The notes: generated by a model not told the origin, from the letters alone. A stretch of DNA of 64,000 nt from Paramecium tetraurelia (GCF_000165425.1 NW_001799133.1:186001-250000), one strand, 5' to 3'. Shown: positions 1 through 13,860, counted from the stretch's first letter. Program-made: numbers and translations.

Positions 1-1
1 A

Positions 2-220
2 TAAAGGAATAACTCCTAAGATGCTGTCGCTAGTGAATCCATCTTAAATCAAGATTTATTGATGACTAAAGGCAAAGAAGAATTACAAGAATTATTACAA
101 CTCTATAAAGACTAGCTTAAAGAAAGTAGTAAATAGTATAATCCTTGGTTAAATATGTCTGAGATTAAAGAAATAACTGAATATGATTCAACTACCAATC
201 TCAATCAATAATAATCATGA
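2..220 (+). CDS. C-terminal fragment of an unidentified protein
   Basis: The window opens inside a gene. One frame is open for 72 codons in the ciliate code, with TAA and TAG as Gln, and stops at TGA 218-220. The tail is hydrophilic and Glu/Gln/Ser-rich, ending NLNQQQS. I see no domain and do not recognise the family. The start lies upstream of the window. Confidence 0.6.
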
Positions 221-253
221 AATTTATATAATAAAACAACATCAACCATTATT

Positions 254-529
254 ATGAATTATTATAAAATGTTCTCGTATAGATATATGAATTAAATGAA
301 ACAAATTATTAGTTAAGATAGCTATTTCTATTTTTTATATGAATAGTTTAGATCATTTATGAATACTCATTTAATCGATTTATAAAGTAACAGCAAAACT
401 AAAATGATATCAGTTGAGATGATATTAAATATTCTATTTAGCTTCTATAGAATTTTAGCGATTTATTATTATATATTTTAAGATCTTATTATATATATAA
501 TAAATGCTTAATTATAAAATGAAGGATGA
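254..529 (+). CDS. Small AT-rich ORF, uncertain
   Basis: A 91-codon frame runs from ATG 254 to TGA 527-529. It contains a hydrophobic, Tyr/Phe/Ile-rich second half that could be one membrane segment. In such AT-rich sequence, with a single stop codon, an ORF of this size can arise by chance. No family is recognised. It is listed because it fills an otherwise empty interval between two genes. Confidence 0.25.
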
Positions 530-628
530 TGAATAGTTTTATTTATTAATTCGTCTTTAACATAATTGGAATTGATTAAAATTAATAACTAAAGAAGTCA
601 TATAAAAAAGAGTTCAATAGTCAATCAA

Positions 629-925
629 TCATGATGATGATGATTATTCTGTTAGTGTTATATAATGCCCTTTTGCATGACTGGTTATCTTTGTGGAGAG
701 AATAGTGATAGTAATGCATATGTAGTAAATAGTAGAAACATTACGAATGCTAGCCCTTATGTTGGTGACGTGTTGGATGATGTAGTGTTATGATTTGCTA
801 TTGGAATAATCTAAAAATAAAATACCAATGCTGCCATTTTCATTTAACTATCCATTCATATTGGCTATTGATAGAAATATTCGATTTGCATGATTAATAA
901 TTGATTCGCATAAATCGTTGTTCAT
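629..925 (-). CDS. Hypothetical small protein (98 aa)
   Basis: One uninterrupted minus-strand frame runs from ATG (complement of 923-925) to TGA (complement of 629-631). Its base composition is less AT-biased than the flanks, and it uses mixed codons for Ala, Arg, Cys and Thr, which argues that it is translated. A hydrophobic stretch GILFLDYS is followed by a His/Ile/Thr-rich half and a terminal Ser run encoded by a TCA repeat. I do not recognise the family; a small adaptor is possible, but this is a guess. Confidence 0.45.
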
Positions 926-1026
926 TTCAAAAATAATAATTAATAAAATTCCAGAAATCGAAATAATTTTTATAGTATAAAATGCGTAATTAAATTTATT
1001 AAATTATATCGTTTTTAACTTAAATA

Positions 1027-1554
1027 TCAAGCATTTGTAATAATATTGTTTAATATCAAATACACACTCAATATAAGTAACATCACAGAGAAACATAATT
1101 TTTTCTAGAAATCGATTTAATCTTTTTTTTCTAAAATGGGTTGATTTATTAATCTAGTCTATTGAGGAGATTATTAATCTGACTTCTCATCTTGAATGAC
1201 AACAACCTAATCTTTCTTCAAGTGTTTATGTAGGATTTGGGTGAGTTTAGCTGAATAGTTGCCATCTATTATTAATGATATTCATATACCTGTTTCTATT
1301 TATTATGCTGCTTGTATTAGTGTTTGCAATTTTACGAATATACTCTCGTCGTCCTCTTTAGATAAGCATATAAACTTTAGGTCTTTGTCGTTTATGGCAT
1401 ATAAATAAATGTCATCTTTCAGAATTTTTTGATTTTCTTACCCGTTCTTAACATCAGGAATTCTTTTCTTAATGATATTACTATAGTCCTCTTCGGAATC
1501 AGAGAATTCTGCTAAAATGAGTGATCCTCTTACAATTATTGTATGTAATATCAT
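1027..1554 (-). CDS. Longin-domain (VAMP/Ykt6-like) protein with C-terminal membrane anchor
   Basis: The N-terminus (MILHTIIVRGSLILAEFS) matches the start of longin domains, which are regulatory folds of R-SNAREs and relatives in vesicle fusion. One 24-nt GT...AG intron restores the frame around residue 90. After a charged Gln-rich linker the protein ends in a hydrophobic segment (residues about 145-163, CFSVMLLILSVYLILNN), typical of a tail anchor. The SNARE-motif region is short and I do not see a clear zero-layer Arg, so it may be a non-SNARE longin protein (Phytolongin or Sec22-like). It acts in the endomembrane system by inference. Its start codon is only 19 bp from that of the divergent acyl-CoA synthetase gene. 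Confidence 0.65.
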
Positions 1555-1573
1555 TAATTTAATAAAATCTTAA

Positions 1574-3730
1574 ATGGAAGAGAAAGTGTATATATCAGAA
1601 GAAGGAATGAGACAATTATTGTAGGAATTTGATGCCAAAGACCCATTAAAAAATGTCTTATGGTCTACTAATTATAAAATGGAGTTGCCTATAAGAGTTA
1701 AAAAATCGGGTCCAGGAAGTGAAATACCAATTACTCTTCCAGAATAATTTAAAAATGACTGCACTTAATTTGCAAAGAAGCCAGCCTTGAGTGTTAAGAG
1801 AAATAATAAATGGTAAAGAAAGCGTAGAACTAAATAGGATTACTAGAACATATGAAGAATATTATAATGAATCAATGCAATTTGCAAAGGCCTTTAATTG
1901 CTTATGGAATAACAGAAATGAGTGCAGTAAACATAATAGGTTTTAATGCTCCTGAGTGGCACATATCTTTTATGGGAAGCATTCATGCTCACAATTTACC
2001 TGTTGGAATTTATACTACGTAAGAGATAAAATTAATACGTAATTTAGAAATAATCCAGATGCATGTTTTTATGTCTCAGATCATTCTGAATGTGAATTAG
2101 TAGTAGCAGATACTAAAGAATAATTACGCAAGTATTTGAAAATTTGGGATAAATTGCCTCGTCTAAAAGGAGTTGTATTATATAATGATGATATTCCAAC
2201 ATCTGAGATCCCTGAATAAAGAAGATCATAAGTATTCAAATGGAAAGATTTTATTGAAATGGGCAAAAAGGCTGATTTAATGGGTTCAGTTTTAGAAAGA
2301 GTATCAAAATTACGACCTGGAAATTGTGTGACATTAATTTATACTTCAGGAACAACAGGAAATCCAAAGGGAGTTATGTTATCACATGACAATTATGTGT
2401 TTACAATTACTTAATAAAAGAGAAAGTATGTAATGTAAGGAACTGGAGAAATGAGATTGGTAAGTTATTTGCCTTTAAGTCATGTCGTTGCATAATTGAT
2501 AGACATTATTGGTTTTGCTAGATGGGGAGCACATTTATACTTTGCAAATCCAGATGCTCTATAAGGTTCACTTATTAATACTCTTAAGGAGGTTAGACCT
2601 ACTCTATTCTTTAGTGTACCAAGAGTATGGGAAAAGATTTATGATCAAATGCAATAAATAGCAAAATCAAATGGGGCTATTAAAACTAAAATAGCTAATT
2701 GGGCCAAGTCAATTGGTAAAGAAGGAACCTTTGCATAAACTCATGGTCTGAAACCTCCTCTTTGTTTTGGATTGGCAGATAAATTGGTGTACGCAAATGT
2801 TAAAAAGGCCTTGGGATTAGATCAAGCTCAATATATGATATTCGGTGCAGCTCCATTATCCCCTATTATTAGAGAGTATTTCTTAACCTTGAATATGTAC
2901 TTGATCAATGGGTATGGTATGAGTGAATGTGGAGGAGTGTAAAATATGGCAGATCCTTTTCACTTTGATAAATTTGATGATTTATTCATTAATAGTACTG
3001 GTAAGCCAATGGAAGGAACTGAATTAAGAATAGATAACCCAGATAAAGACGGAAATGGAGAAATCTGTTATAGAGGTAGACATATCTTTATGGGTTACTT
3101 TAAGGATGAAGATTCAACTAGGAATACAATTGATAGTAATAGATGGTTACATTCAGGAGATGTTGGCAAAATTGATAAGAATGGTAACTTGATGATAACA
3201 GGAAGAATTAAGGAGTTGATCATTACAGCAGGAGGTGAAAATGTAGCTCCAGTTTTAATTGAGGATGAAGTCAAGAAGAACATTAAGATAGTTTCAAATT
3301 GTATGGTTATTGGAGATAAGAGAAAATATTTATCCATTTTATTAACATTAAAGCATTAATTAGCACCTGATGGATAGTAACTATAACATATTAATTTTAT
3401 CTAGGCCAACTGAGAAATTGAATGAGGATGTCATTGCTGTATTCAAGAGTCTTGGTTCCTCAGCAACTACTATTGAATAAGCCAAAAATGATAAAGCTAT
3501 TACTAACTATCTCCAGTAATTGATTGATGAAACCAATACTAAGTAATGAATTAAACAATAATTTAAGAGTCATCTCTAAAGCTCAGTACATTAGAAAATG
3601 GTCTTTGATTCCAGGAGACTTTAGTGTTGATGGAGGAGAACTGACACCAACGTTGAAATTGAAAAGAAGAGTAGTTGAATAGAAATGGCTTAGTGAAATT
3701 GAGAAAATGTACTAAGATGCCAAATTGTGA
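1574..3730 (+). CDS. Long-chain acyl-CoA synthetase (apparent one-base frameshift)
   Basis: An AMP-forming enzyme that activates fatty acids to acyl-CoA for lipid synthesis or beta-oxidation. The ANL-superfamily signatures appear in order: the phosphate-binding loop [11 protein letters not shown], the adenylate motif [13 protein letters not shown], and the hinge/C-domain entry [19 protein letters not shown]-terminal domain ends near DAKL. Four small introns are inferred: 25 nt at 1813-1837, 29 nt before the NNPDA exon, and two of 25-28 nt near the 3' end. Length (about 680 aa) fits the family. One problem: at 1893-1895 a TTT run must lose one T to keep the frame (FAKALIAYGIT). No intron can explain this, so it is a sequencing error or a mutation. 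Confidence 0.9.
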
Positions 3731-3759
3731 AAATATTAATAAAATATAAATAAAAGTTA

Positions 3760-5254
<1,495 letters not shown>

Positions 5255-5340
5255 ATAAGATTTAGCTCATTAATGTCAGACTCATTTCTATCAGAAACCA
5301 CACTAAAACTGATTATATAATTATATTTATTATAAAATAT

Positions 5341-6218
5341 ATGGAAAATAACTAAGAACCAGAACCTCCAAGTCATTTCTAAATTTGGTAGTCTACTTTC
5401 TCTATTTATATAGGCTAACATTTATTGAAATGGTAGCTGTGTTAGTTTGCCTTGCTAGTAACATGGTCAAATTACATAGTATGAAAAATAAAAATCTGAA
5501 GTTTTGGTTTCTGGTGAGTGTGAGTGCATCAAGTGCCTTCAGGGGTATGAGTCTCCTTCTAATAATGGAATAGCCATAAGGCATATGGTTAGACTTTCTA
5601 TACACAGCACCAATCCTATTTTGGATCCAATCTTACATCATATTCATAGGACATCTAGCCATTTGCATGAGTGTTCTTGCTAACAAGGATACTAATATCA
5701 TCCAGTACTCCATATACTATAGCCCTGTGTGTTTAGGTAAGTTGTTTATAGACACTTAGTCTTATCTTATGTTTACTTTTTACTCAAGGATGGATTCTTG
5801 GAAAGAGTATTAATTCTTTAATTTTTACTATATGCCGCACTTATTATTGGATGTTTATACTTTAGCAATAAGTTATTTTCTGATGTACTAAAACCTAACT
5901 ATAGCAGCTAGAAGATGATGATTGGATCGTACCTTTCCTTACACAAGTCAACAAACTGATCTAAACTATATCAATAAGTTTGGCACTCAGATTGCTTATA
6001 TTCTTTCTAATCTTTGCCAATTATATTTAATTGAACATAGATTTGATTCTAATAGTATTTTACTTATTTCATTACAAATTTAGGAAGTGTTTATGGGTGA
6101 ATTGGTTCCATATTATGCCTTGACATTTTTCAAAATACCTCCTCCAAGACATGACAATGATTCCAGAGCAGGAACTCAGATGGAATTACAAAATTTAGAA
6201 GGACCACTATTGAAATGA
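5341..6218 (+). CDS. Multi-pass membrane protein, possibly THH1/TOM1/TOM3-like
   Basis: Splicing four introns of 20-29 nt gives about 260 residues with some six or seven hydrophobic segments: near EMVAVLVCLASNMV, FWFLVSVSAS, WIQSYIIFIGHLA, FLLYAALIIGCLYF and LRLLIFFLIFANYI. The arginine-containing RGMSLLLIMEQPQG between segments and the acidic loop QLEDDDWIVP recall the THH1/TOM1/TOM3 family of seven-span membrane proteins. This is inferred from layout only. The C-terminus (KIPPPRHDNDSR...) is hydrophilic and probably cytosolic. The 20-nt intron before QLEDDD is among the shortest here. Confidence 0.55.
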
Positions 6219-6604
6219 CAAACAATATAATTTATAAGTATTATTACAATGTTCATAATTTGTAACCTTCTCCTCTAAGTGCTAATATTGAAACTTTTTA
6301 TAATTATGACTACTCAGCAATTCTGATGGGTTGCAATTAATGTAACATCAACAAAAAATTCTTTATTAATCTTTCATAATCAAATTATATTTATCTGTGT
6401 AAATAATAAAGTTAACACAGTTTGACACATTATATTCTTTAATTAAGTTGCTGAGTTACATTATGATCTCAAAATTGTTTGCATGAGATTAAAAATAATC
6501 ATTAATTATACCTTATTTGACGAATCTTAATCTTATTTAAAAATGAAATAAATTAAATTTGAGATTAATTTAAATTAACGATATAATATATTATTTGAAA
6601 TCAA
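6219..6604. other. Non-coding interval
   Basis: About 390 bp of AT-rich sequence between two plus-strand genes. I see no convincing frame, repeat or structured RNA. It probably holds the 3' UTR of the upstream gene and the promoter of the next one. Confidence 0.4.
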
Positions 6605-7285
6605 ATGTAAACTACAACTACTTAAAAAAATTCAAAAAATCAATTAATCAATTAATCAGGTGGATAAATGAAACCTTTAAAGTAAACAATGATTTTCTAA
6701 CTATTAGTTATCAATTACATAATTAGAATCACTAGGCACAGGAAGTACATTTTGTTAAATATTTAAATATTTATATCCGAATTCGATTTCAGCGAATAAG
6801 ATCATTTGAAAGCTAACGAAGAAAATGATTACATTAAAAACTTCAAAACCTTATCTGATGCTTTTTCAAAGCTTAGAATTTAAAAATAATTAGATGTATT
6901 CTATCTTGATTATTTAGATCTAATCGCTTTCAAAATCAAAGTATAAAAATATTTTGGACATAACATAATACTTGAAATCAAAATTCGACAAGTAAGACGA
7001 AAAGAGATAAAATTATGATCCTCTTGAATTTAGAAAAGTAGAAGATAGAAAGGTTTTCGCTCCTACGAATAGAAAGACCCTCTCAATTCTTAAAGATAAA
7101 ACCAATAATAAAATACCACAACCTCTTCTCATTCCTTACTAGTTAAAAGACCTCTTACAAGTAGCTCCTCTTGGAAAAATACAAAAACATAATTGACACA
7201 GTCACCTGAATTAAGTTCAATTACAGATATTATTAATAATGCAGAAGATGATGAAGCTTAAAAGATAAAATCACTATTCATCTGA
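6605..7285 (+). CDS. Hypothetical hydrophilic protein
   Basis: Two clean introns, 22 nt (GTATTC...TTTAG) and 20 nt (GTTTTC...AATAG), link three frames into a continuous hydrophilic protein of about 210 residues. It has Lys/Asp-rich segments (FDKQDEKRQNYDPLEF), then a Ser/Thr/Gln-rich region and an acidic end (NNAEDDEAQKIKSLFI). The frame agreement across both splices is the main evidence. The first 40 codons are AT-rich and less certain, and the true start could lie downstream. No family is recognised. Confidence 0.5.
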
Positions 7286-7414
7286 ATTAATATTATGTAA
7301 AAGATAGTTTAATATTAATTTATATTATTAAATTGAAAATGTAATTTAGATATTAATTGTATTATTTATTTTAAAAAGATTAAACAATAAAAAAGAAGTA
7401 TAGTTAATAATTAA

Positions 7415-8307
7415 TCACTGGGATGCAAGCTCATAGAGTATTTACGGGTATATTCTTGACTTTTTATGTCGGCTTGTTTAATAACACTAACATATAGCAA
7501 ATCCTAAGTTAAAAAGGTAGAGAATATCAACAATAAGATAGTCTATATATGCTCTATTGACATAATATATGTATTCTTATTCAAAGTAGGTAAAACATCC
7601 ATCTTTTCTTATATTAATAAAATATATACGGTATTCCATTGTTGATGTTTGAGAATAAGTAAACAGGATGCTATTTACACCATCCGGAACAACTGTATTT
7701 TTCTTCTAAATTTGCAATTTGTTTGTAAGACAAGCCATCTACTTTGATTGATTTGTTGCAATCAGGATATTTGATGATGTCACTAATTTCTTTATTGGTA
7801 GTATAAGAAATTCGATTATTTTCTAGATAATCTGGATCCCAATCCTAAATTTTGTCGATGTAGCAAAGACAATTTTATTTACAAAACTGTGTTTCAGCCC
7901 ATAAAATTTATTCCTTAGTTTTTTGAGCAGAAGGCAAAGAGGAAGAGATGCAATCATCAAAATTCTTACTAACTAATTAATCTTGTAAGATTGTTAAACT
8001 TATTGTAACATAGATTGTCAACACTCCAATTAAGATTATAAAACAGGAATAGACAAATATTATGCAAAAGTTTGGACAATATGAACTTAATAATCCTGAT
8101 GCACCAACTATAATAATAGCTAAACCTACTGAAAATGTAAAAATGATTCCCTAATAAGTTATTAAATATAGATCTTACATCTTTGCCATTATTGATGTCT
8201 TCATTTAGTGTTATGAATACTTGGGTAATAAGTACAATTCCAAATATGATGAAACAAAAACAATTGATTCGAATGAATAATTGTATGAATTTCAGTGGCA
8301 AGCACAT
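7415..8307 (-). CDS. Tetraspanin-like four-pass membrane protein
   Basis: Two introns (28 nt and 22 nt) give about 280 residues. Three hydrophobic segments lie near the N-terminus: CFCFIIFGIVLITQVF, FSVGLAIIIVGASGLL and CIIFVYSCFIILIGVLT. A large loop follows with many cysteines (CISSS, CKQNCLCY, YPDCNK, YSCSGWC), then a fourth segment near DYLIVDILYLFNLGFAIC and a short basic tail. The large Cys-rich loop between membrane segments 3 and 4 is the layout of tetraspanins, though the classical CCG motif is replaced by CSGWC. Such proteins organise membrane microdomains. The family call rests on topology and cysteine pattern. Confidence 0.6.
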
Positions 8308-8407
8308 AAATGATAAATATATATGTAATTATAAATATTATACATATTTATTTTATAGGAAATAAAAAATATCCATAATCCATATAATTGCAAAATATTT
8401 ATTTAAA

Positions 8408-9573
8408 TCATTGTTTGTGTTTCTTAGCGTGATTCTCTACTAAATCGTAAGCTTATTGGACAGTTTTAATTTCAGAAATTCTAATTGGGTTTATAGTGTA
8501 ATTCTTACCTTTTGCCCTTTCTGACAGCATAAGCAGCATCATATTATTCTTTGTATTCTCTGGTTTAAATGAGTAATTATTCAGTGAGACTAAGATCTCT
8601 ATTGATGATAGTTAATCTTTTTTCCAAGAGCACCTTTAATATTGATTAGAATAATACCTTATCATTAGTTCTTTTTTTGATCAATTAGGAAGTGATTTCG
8701 AAATCTTTAGAAAATCTTTCTCTCAATTCAGCAATTTCTTATATAGTAGTTTAGAAAGTAATCTTAATTTAAATAGACTTATTACTTGGCTTTGAGTTTC
8801 TTATTCATCTTCTTATTACATTAAAGAGATGACAGCATTTCTAATATGTTCCAATTTATCAATAATTCTTTTAACAGTTGATACATCAAATTTAGTTGTC
8901 AATGCAACCATAATAGCAACTGGATGATTATGTCCTAATTCTCTTTTGATCTTTTCAACAATTTCAAATTATTCAGTTTGCAATAATGATTTTCCTTTCT
9001 TAATCAAAAACAGCAACTTATAATTTAGGAATAATTTCATTCCAAGGCAGCCAATACCTTACTATTATTCTCTTATCTGGCCTAATATGATGCAGCTTCT
9101 TAAGCTCTAGTTTATCTTAGTTATTCTTCTTTGCCATTAAGAATATTTAATTATTCAGTGAGTGGCATCCAATTATTATTGTAAACCAACAAGAATTTGA
9201 TTTAATTCACTTAATTAATTATTTTTGTCTTGTCTCTCCTTTGTAAGATTTCTTAATACAATAATCAACCATTCAATGTCTAATCCGAGAGTTGTTGTTC
9301 TCTAATGTTATTAATTTCTCTAAAATTTACATGGGCATATTCAAGATCATCATTAAGTTGATCTCTCTTCATTTACTCTAATAAATCTCCAACTAATGAA
9401 ACCACTTCAGAAACCTTTCCTCCTTAACTGAGTTCCAAATCGAGTAAGAATGTAAACTCTGTATGCTCTGTTTTTATTGCTTTAATTTCTTTAAGCAAAA
9501 TTGGGACTCCTGATTCCAATTCTACTGCAGTGATTCCAAAAATCATCAATCCTAATATGAGGACAGCTTTCAT
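8408..9573 (-). CDS. Secreted coiled-coil protein, possibly trichocyst matrix protein-like
   Basis: The protein starts with a clear signal peptide (MKAVLILGLMIFGITAVE) and continues as an almost entirely alpha-helical, Gln/Glu/Lys-rich chain of about 370 residues. A 28-nt intron lies near the 3' end and the C-terminus is KTVQQAYDLVENHAKKHKQ. Signal peptide plus heptad-rich helices without membrane spans resembles the trichocyst matrix proteins of Paramecium, which are secreted precursors that crystallise in extrusive organelles. The gene at 41861-42945 has the same architecture. I cannot confirm the TMP signature by eye, so the family is tentative while the secreted helical nature is well supported. 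Confidence 0.6.
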
Positions 9574-9634
9574 TATTTTATTAATAATCAATAAAAACGG
9601 AATTTAATCATATAAATAATAAGAAAACAAATTG

Positions 9635-10167
9635 TCATTTAACTTCTCCCAGCACTTTTTCACATAATGGACATTGGTGGACTTATCGTTTACAACAATT
9701 CATACAGAAAGGAATTAAACAACAACTATTAATGAAAACAATCATTCAAATAATACCCACAAAATAATCCAAAAGCACACATCGTTAAACATATACTAAA
9801 TGAAAGACACCCAGGAACGTAATTTAACTTTGTTTAAATCATGCCGCCACACTCAGGACATCTCACACTCAAAGAATAAGGAGGAAGATTCTCTTTATCA
9901 AGTTCTCCTAATCAATACACTTTTAACCTTACCAAAGTTCTTTTATTACAATGAACTTGGATACTAAGTGTTTGGAATTGCAGGAACATATTATGGAATA
10001 TTGCTTTATTGAGCCCAATTTACTTAATTATTCTATAAATAATTAGCTTGTATTGGTTATCCAATCTATATTGCTTAAACATTTTCATCAGGGGGAGGAT
10101 AACTTGGTAGTTTACATTCTTACTTATAATTGCTAGCACGCTTATCAAGATCAGGATATTAAATCAT
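9635..10167 (-). CDS. LITAF (LPS-induced TNF factor-like) domain protein
   Basis: A Pro/Gln-rich N-terminal half (LPSYPPPDENVQAIQIGQP) leads into a typical LITAF domain. It has an N-terminal zinc knuckle (VRCPECGGMIQTKL), a membrane-inserting hydrophobic centre with many cysteines (CLTMCAFGLFCGCCLIPFC) and a C-terminal knuckle (HQCPLCEKVLGE). Two introns (25 nt and 31 nt) are required, and the second splices precisely within the hydrophobic part. LITAF proteins are monotopic endosome/lysosome membrane proteins that act in membrane trafficking. The length of about 155 aa fits the family. Confidence 0.88.
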
Positions 10168-10565
10168 AAAATATATTTAAATTTATCTAATAAACAAGTT
10201 TTATTATTGTTTAGTTTTAACAATTTATAATTATTCTTATTATTTATGTTTATTAAAGACTTATCACACTAATGCGAGCATCAAATAATATATTAATGAA
10301 ATAAATTCGTATAATTGTGCTTAAGAAGAATTTTAAATTGGAGTCATAAGATTGACATATCAACTTAATATTATAGAATTTTATACGTATAATAATATTT
10401 TTATATTACTAATTAGAGATTGGCGTATTTTCATTTGCAATACTATTATATAGATTATTTATCAAGAATTCATTATCAATTTATTAAGACCAATGATCTG
10501 GGATTATATACTTATTTAAATCTAAATATACCAGTGTAATTTGAATTGATATTATATTTAATTAC
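10168..10565. other. Non-coding interval
   Basis: Roughly 400 bp of very AT-rich sequence between two minus-strand genes, carrying the promoter of the LITAF gene and the 3' region of the coiled-coil gene. I see no supported ORF or repeat. Confidence 0.4.
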
Positions 10566-13550
10566 TCATCTTCTATATGGTGCCAAACTACTTCTTCTAA
10601 CCTCTTCAACTTCTTTTTCTTTCTCTTAAACCCTTGCTCTAAGACTTTCAATCTCTGCTGATTACATCTAAATTTAGATTTATAGAAATACCACAAAGTG
10701 GAATAAAAGATCTTAAATTTTTCTGGTTTATGCTCCACCATCTGCATATTAGAGTCTCCATTGTTTAAGTTCAGCTTCATTGGCATCTATTATTCCTTAT
10801 AATCTATCGATTTCATTAGACAAAACTCTAATCTAAAATGATATTATAATTTTAAATACATTTTCTTCATATTATTTTAACTAAATGATTTATTATTCTA
10901 ATTAATAGCATTTCTTCTTCAATTAATCAATCTCATCTTATCTGTTCATTAATAATTAATTTAATCTTTCGATTTCTGTTGATAACATAGCACATCTATT
11001 CTCTAATTCAATATATTTAGTTTTATATAACTCTAAAGAATTATACTTTTGTTTTAACTCATCATATTATCTTTAAAGTAAATTATACTAAGATTCTAAT
11101 CTCTCTTTCTCCTTTCTTAATTCATCTGATTCAGAAAATGCTTTTCTTAATTGTTAATTAACTCTTTCTAATTCTTGATTGCTAATTTAGATCTTGTTCT
11201 CATATCTTTAAATTTGAGTTCTATAATCATCAATTTCTCCATTTCTCAATCTTAATTGTTCATTCAATCTTTAATTCTCAGTTGTCAAACTCATAATCTT
11301 CTATTCTAGAATTTAACAATTATCTTAATATATCTTCAAACTTGCTATCTAGTTTTCCAATCCTTGTCTTTTACCCTTTTCTTCATCTTATAATTTTTGT
11401 AATAGATTATTTCTATCCAATGCTTTATATAATTAATCATCCTTAATCTTCAATTAACTTTGATAATGAGATATTTGATTAGTCAATTATTCATTTTCAT
11501 CAAAAATCTCAGCCTAAACTTATGTCAATCTATCAATTTCAGAACAATGCAATATAATTCTTATTAATGACTACTTCCACTTATCCTCAACTATTCTATT
11601 AGTCTAACTCAATTCAGAGTAAGCCTATTCTAATTTTCTATACTTAGACATCCACTCTTCGGCTTCTGTTGATTTCAATCCCATACTCTATTTAAGTTTT
11701 TAGATATCATTCATCATCTACCTCCTTTATTCATCAAACTCTTATGATTTCTATGAAAATAGCATCTTCTATCTTTCCAGTTCTTATGAAATCATGGCTA
11801 TAGTATTTTCATATTCAACCAATTTCTTATTCTTCATTAATGATTCTTATAAATCATATTCTAAATTAGTATATTTTCTCTTCCATTCTTCAATCTATTT
11901 TTATAAAGATTAATTAATTTATTCTTGATTATTAATTTCTTTTTATAATTAATTTTAATTTAATTATAAATTTTATAGCTCTAGTTATTTCTATCTCAAT
12001 TATTCTTACATTCTATCTATTTCTTAGGTCAAACAACTTAATTTATTTTTGATATCATTGTATTAAATAGATTTATTTTTGGATTCTTATTCATAATGCT
12101 AACATTTTTGTTTCCACTCTTCTAATTCGTGAATCTTCTGCCTTAAAATATTATTAAGTCTTTCTATTTCAGATGTTAACAACTCAATTCTACTAATTAG
12201 ATCTTGATTTCCTTGTTCTAAATTATGATTTGATTATTGCAATTAATAGTTTTTCATCTTTTAATCTTCGAGGTTATTACTCAATTGTTAAAACATATCA
12301 ATTTGATCTTTTAATTACAATTATAATTAATCTAATTTATTTAATTTCTATTTCATTTCTTTGCATTGATTGTCTGAATCAAAATACTTCTATCTCCATT
12401 CTTCTCCTTACTTTATCTTTTCTCTCAATACTTAGTTCAATCTATCTATTTCACCTTATAACAGACTTATTTTGTTTTACATTTAATCTATGATTTAATC
12501 TTAATCCTTATATTTAATTAATTCATTTTAAGTCATTACATATGCTTAATTGAGTTAATCATAATCTTTTTACTTTTTATCAAATTAATTTTACAATTAT
12601 CTTAATTCAGATTTCCACTTTTCAGCTTCTTAAGCCATATTATTATAACGTGCTTTGTTCATTTCCAATTCTTCCAACTTTTATTTCAATAAATTGTTTA
12701 ATCTCTCAGTTTCACAAACTAACATACCAATTTTATTCTCTAATTACACTATTTTTTCCTCCTGTTGCTTGTATTATTAAAATTCAGCCTCATATTAATT
12801 CAATTCTACTTAATAATACTCTACTGCCTATTATTTACTCAACAATTATTCTCTAAGTTTAGATAATTCATTTTCCTAGAGATATTTAATCACTCATATT
12901 ACATTCATCTATTTCTAAGTGAATAATTGATTCTTTAGTTCCTCTATTTCTTTTTATTATTTTGAATTTCCAACTAATAGTTATTGTTTCAATTATTCAT
13001 TTTCATTTCTATATTTTTCCTCATTATTAAAATATCTGATTTTCCAATTCTCAATTTCCTCTGTATACTAAGAAGTAGTAATCTCGACCTCTTATCTTAA
13101 ATCATTAAACATTGATTTACCTGTACATACTCTCCTAATATTGCATCTACATAAGTCTGGCTTGCAAATCTTCTATTTGTTTTTCATAACTATTTCTATC
13201 AAGCAATTTGTCATCCATCTCCTTTATCCTGTATTTGAGTTTATCATTTTCAGCCACAAATCTTTCAACCTCACAAGCCATTAAGAAACAAACGATATCA
13301 AGGTTTTTTCCTAATTATTACCTGGCTGGAGGAGGGTTATTAATTTAAGAGGAATAGATATTATTTCCTGACCTAATTTTGATAAACACATTAATTACAT
13401 TGATCTTTTCATTTGAGAGGCTCCTAAATTTTGTGTCACTGAAGTGCACTATCTGATTGTACTTGTTATCACCTTTGATGAAGATTGTGATGTAAAGTAT
13501 TCTTTATTTTAAGTGACTGGTTCTAATGGAGATCGACTATATGTATTCAT
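10566..13550 (-). CDS. Large coiled-coil protein (cytoskeletal type)
   Basis: About 950 residues. A short N-terminal region is spliced by a 20-nt intron to IVHFSDTKFRSLSNEK, followed by a hydrophobic-containing stretch (LDIVCFLMACEVERFV). Then comes a continuous coiled coil rich in Leu/Gln/Glu/Lys with recurring phrases such as EIDRLQGII, ELKQWR and ENDKLKYRI. The protein ends with VRRSSLAPYRR. A TGA-free minus-strand frame over nearly 3 kb, with introns of 20-25 nt, is strong evidence for the gene. The make-up resembles ciliate basal-body or cortical filament proteins that repeat EV(E/D)RL and W-containing heptads. The exact function is not identifiable. Confidence 0.75.
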
Positions 13551-13860
13551 TTTAAATTCAAATAATTATTAATAAAGATCGTTAATTTATACAAAACCAT
13601 AAAAACTTATCATCTTATTATATTCTAACTCATTATTCCTAATGCAATAGTGGTTTTTCTCTCATCATCCTAATATATCTAATATCATAATATTTGCAAA
13701 TATATTTTCAAGTAGATTTGTTTACTGAATAATGTAATCCTCATTCTACCATAATTATTATATTTTATAATTTTCATAACTACATGGTAAACTATTGTAT
13801 CAAATTAGGGATAAATTATCAACTTTCTTTTAATATATTTAATTGGTTGTTATAAATTAA
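13551..13860. other. Divergent promoter interval
   Basis: A 310-bp AT-rich spacer between the divergent start codons of two large genes, the longest divergent spacer among the well-supported pairs here. No conserved box or small gene is evident. Confidence 0.4.

Noticed and set aside
12230-12856. Plus-strand hydrophobic ORFs in the coiled-coil gene
   Set aside because: They are antisense readings of Leu/Glu-rich codons of the minus-strand gene.
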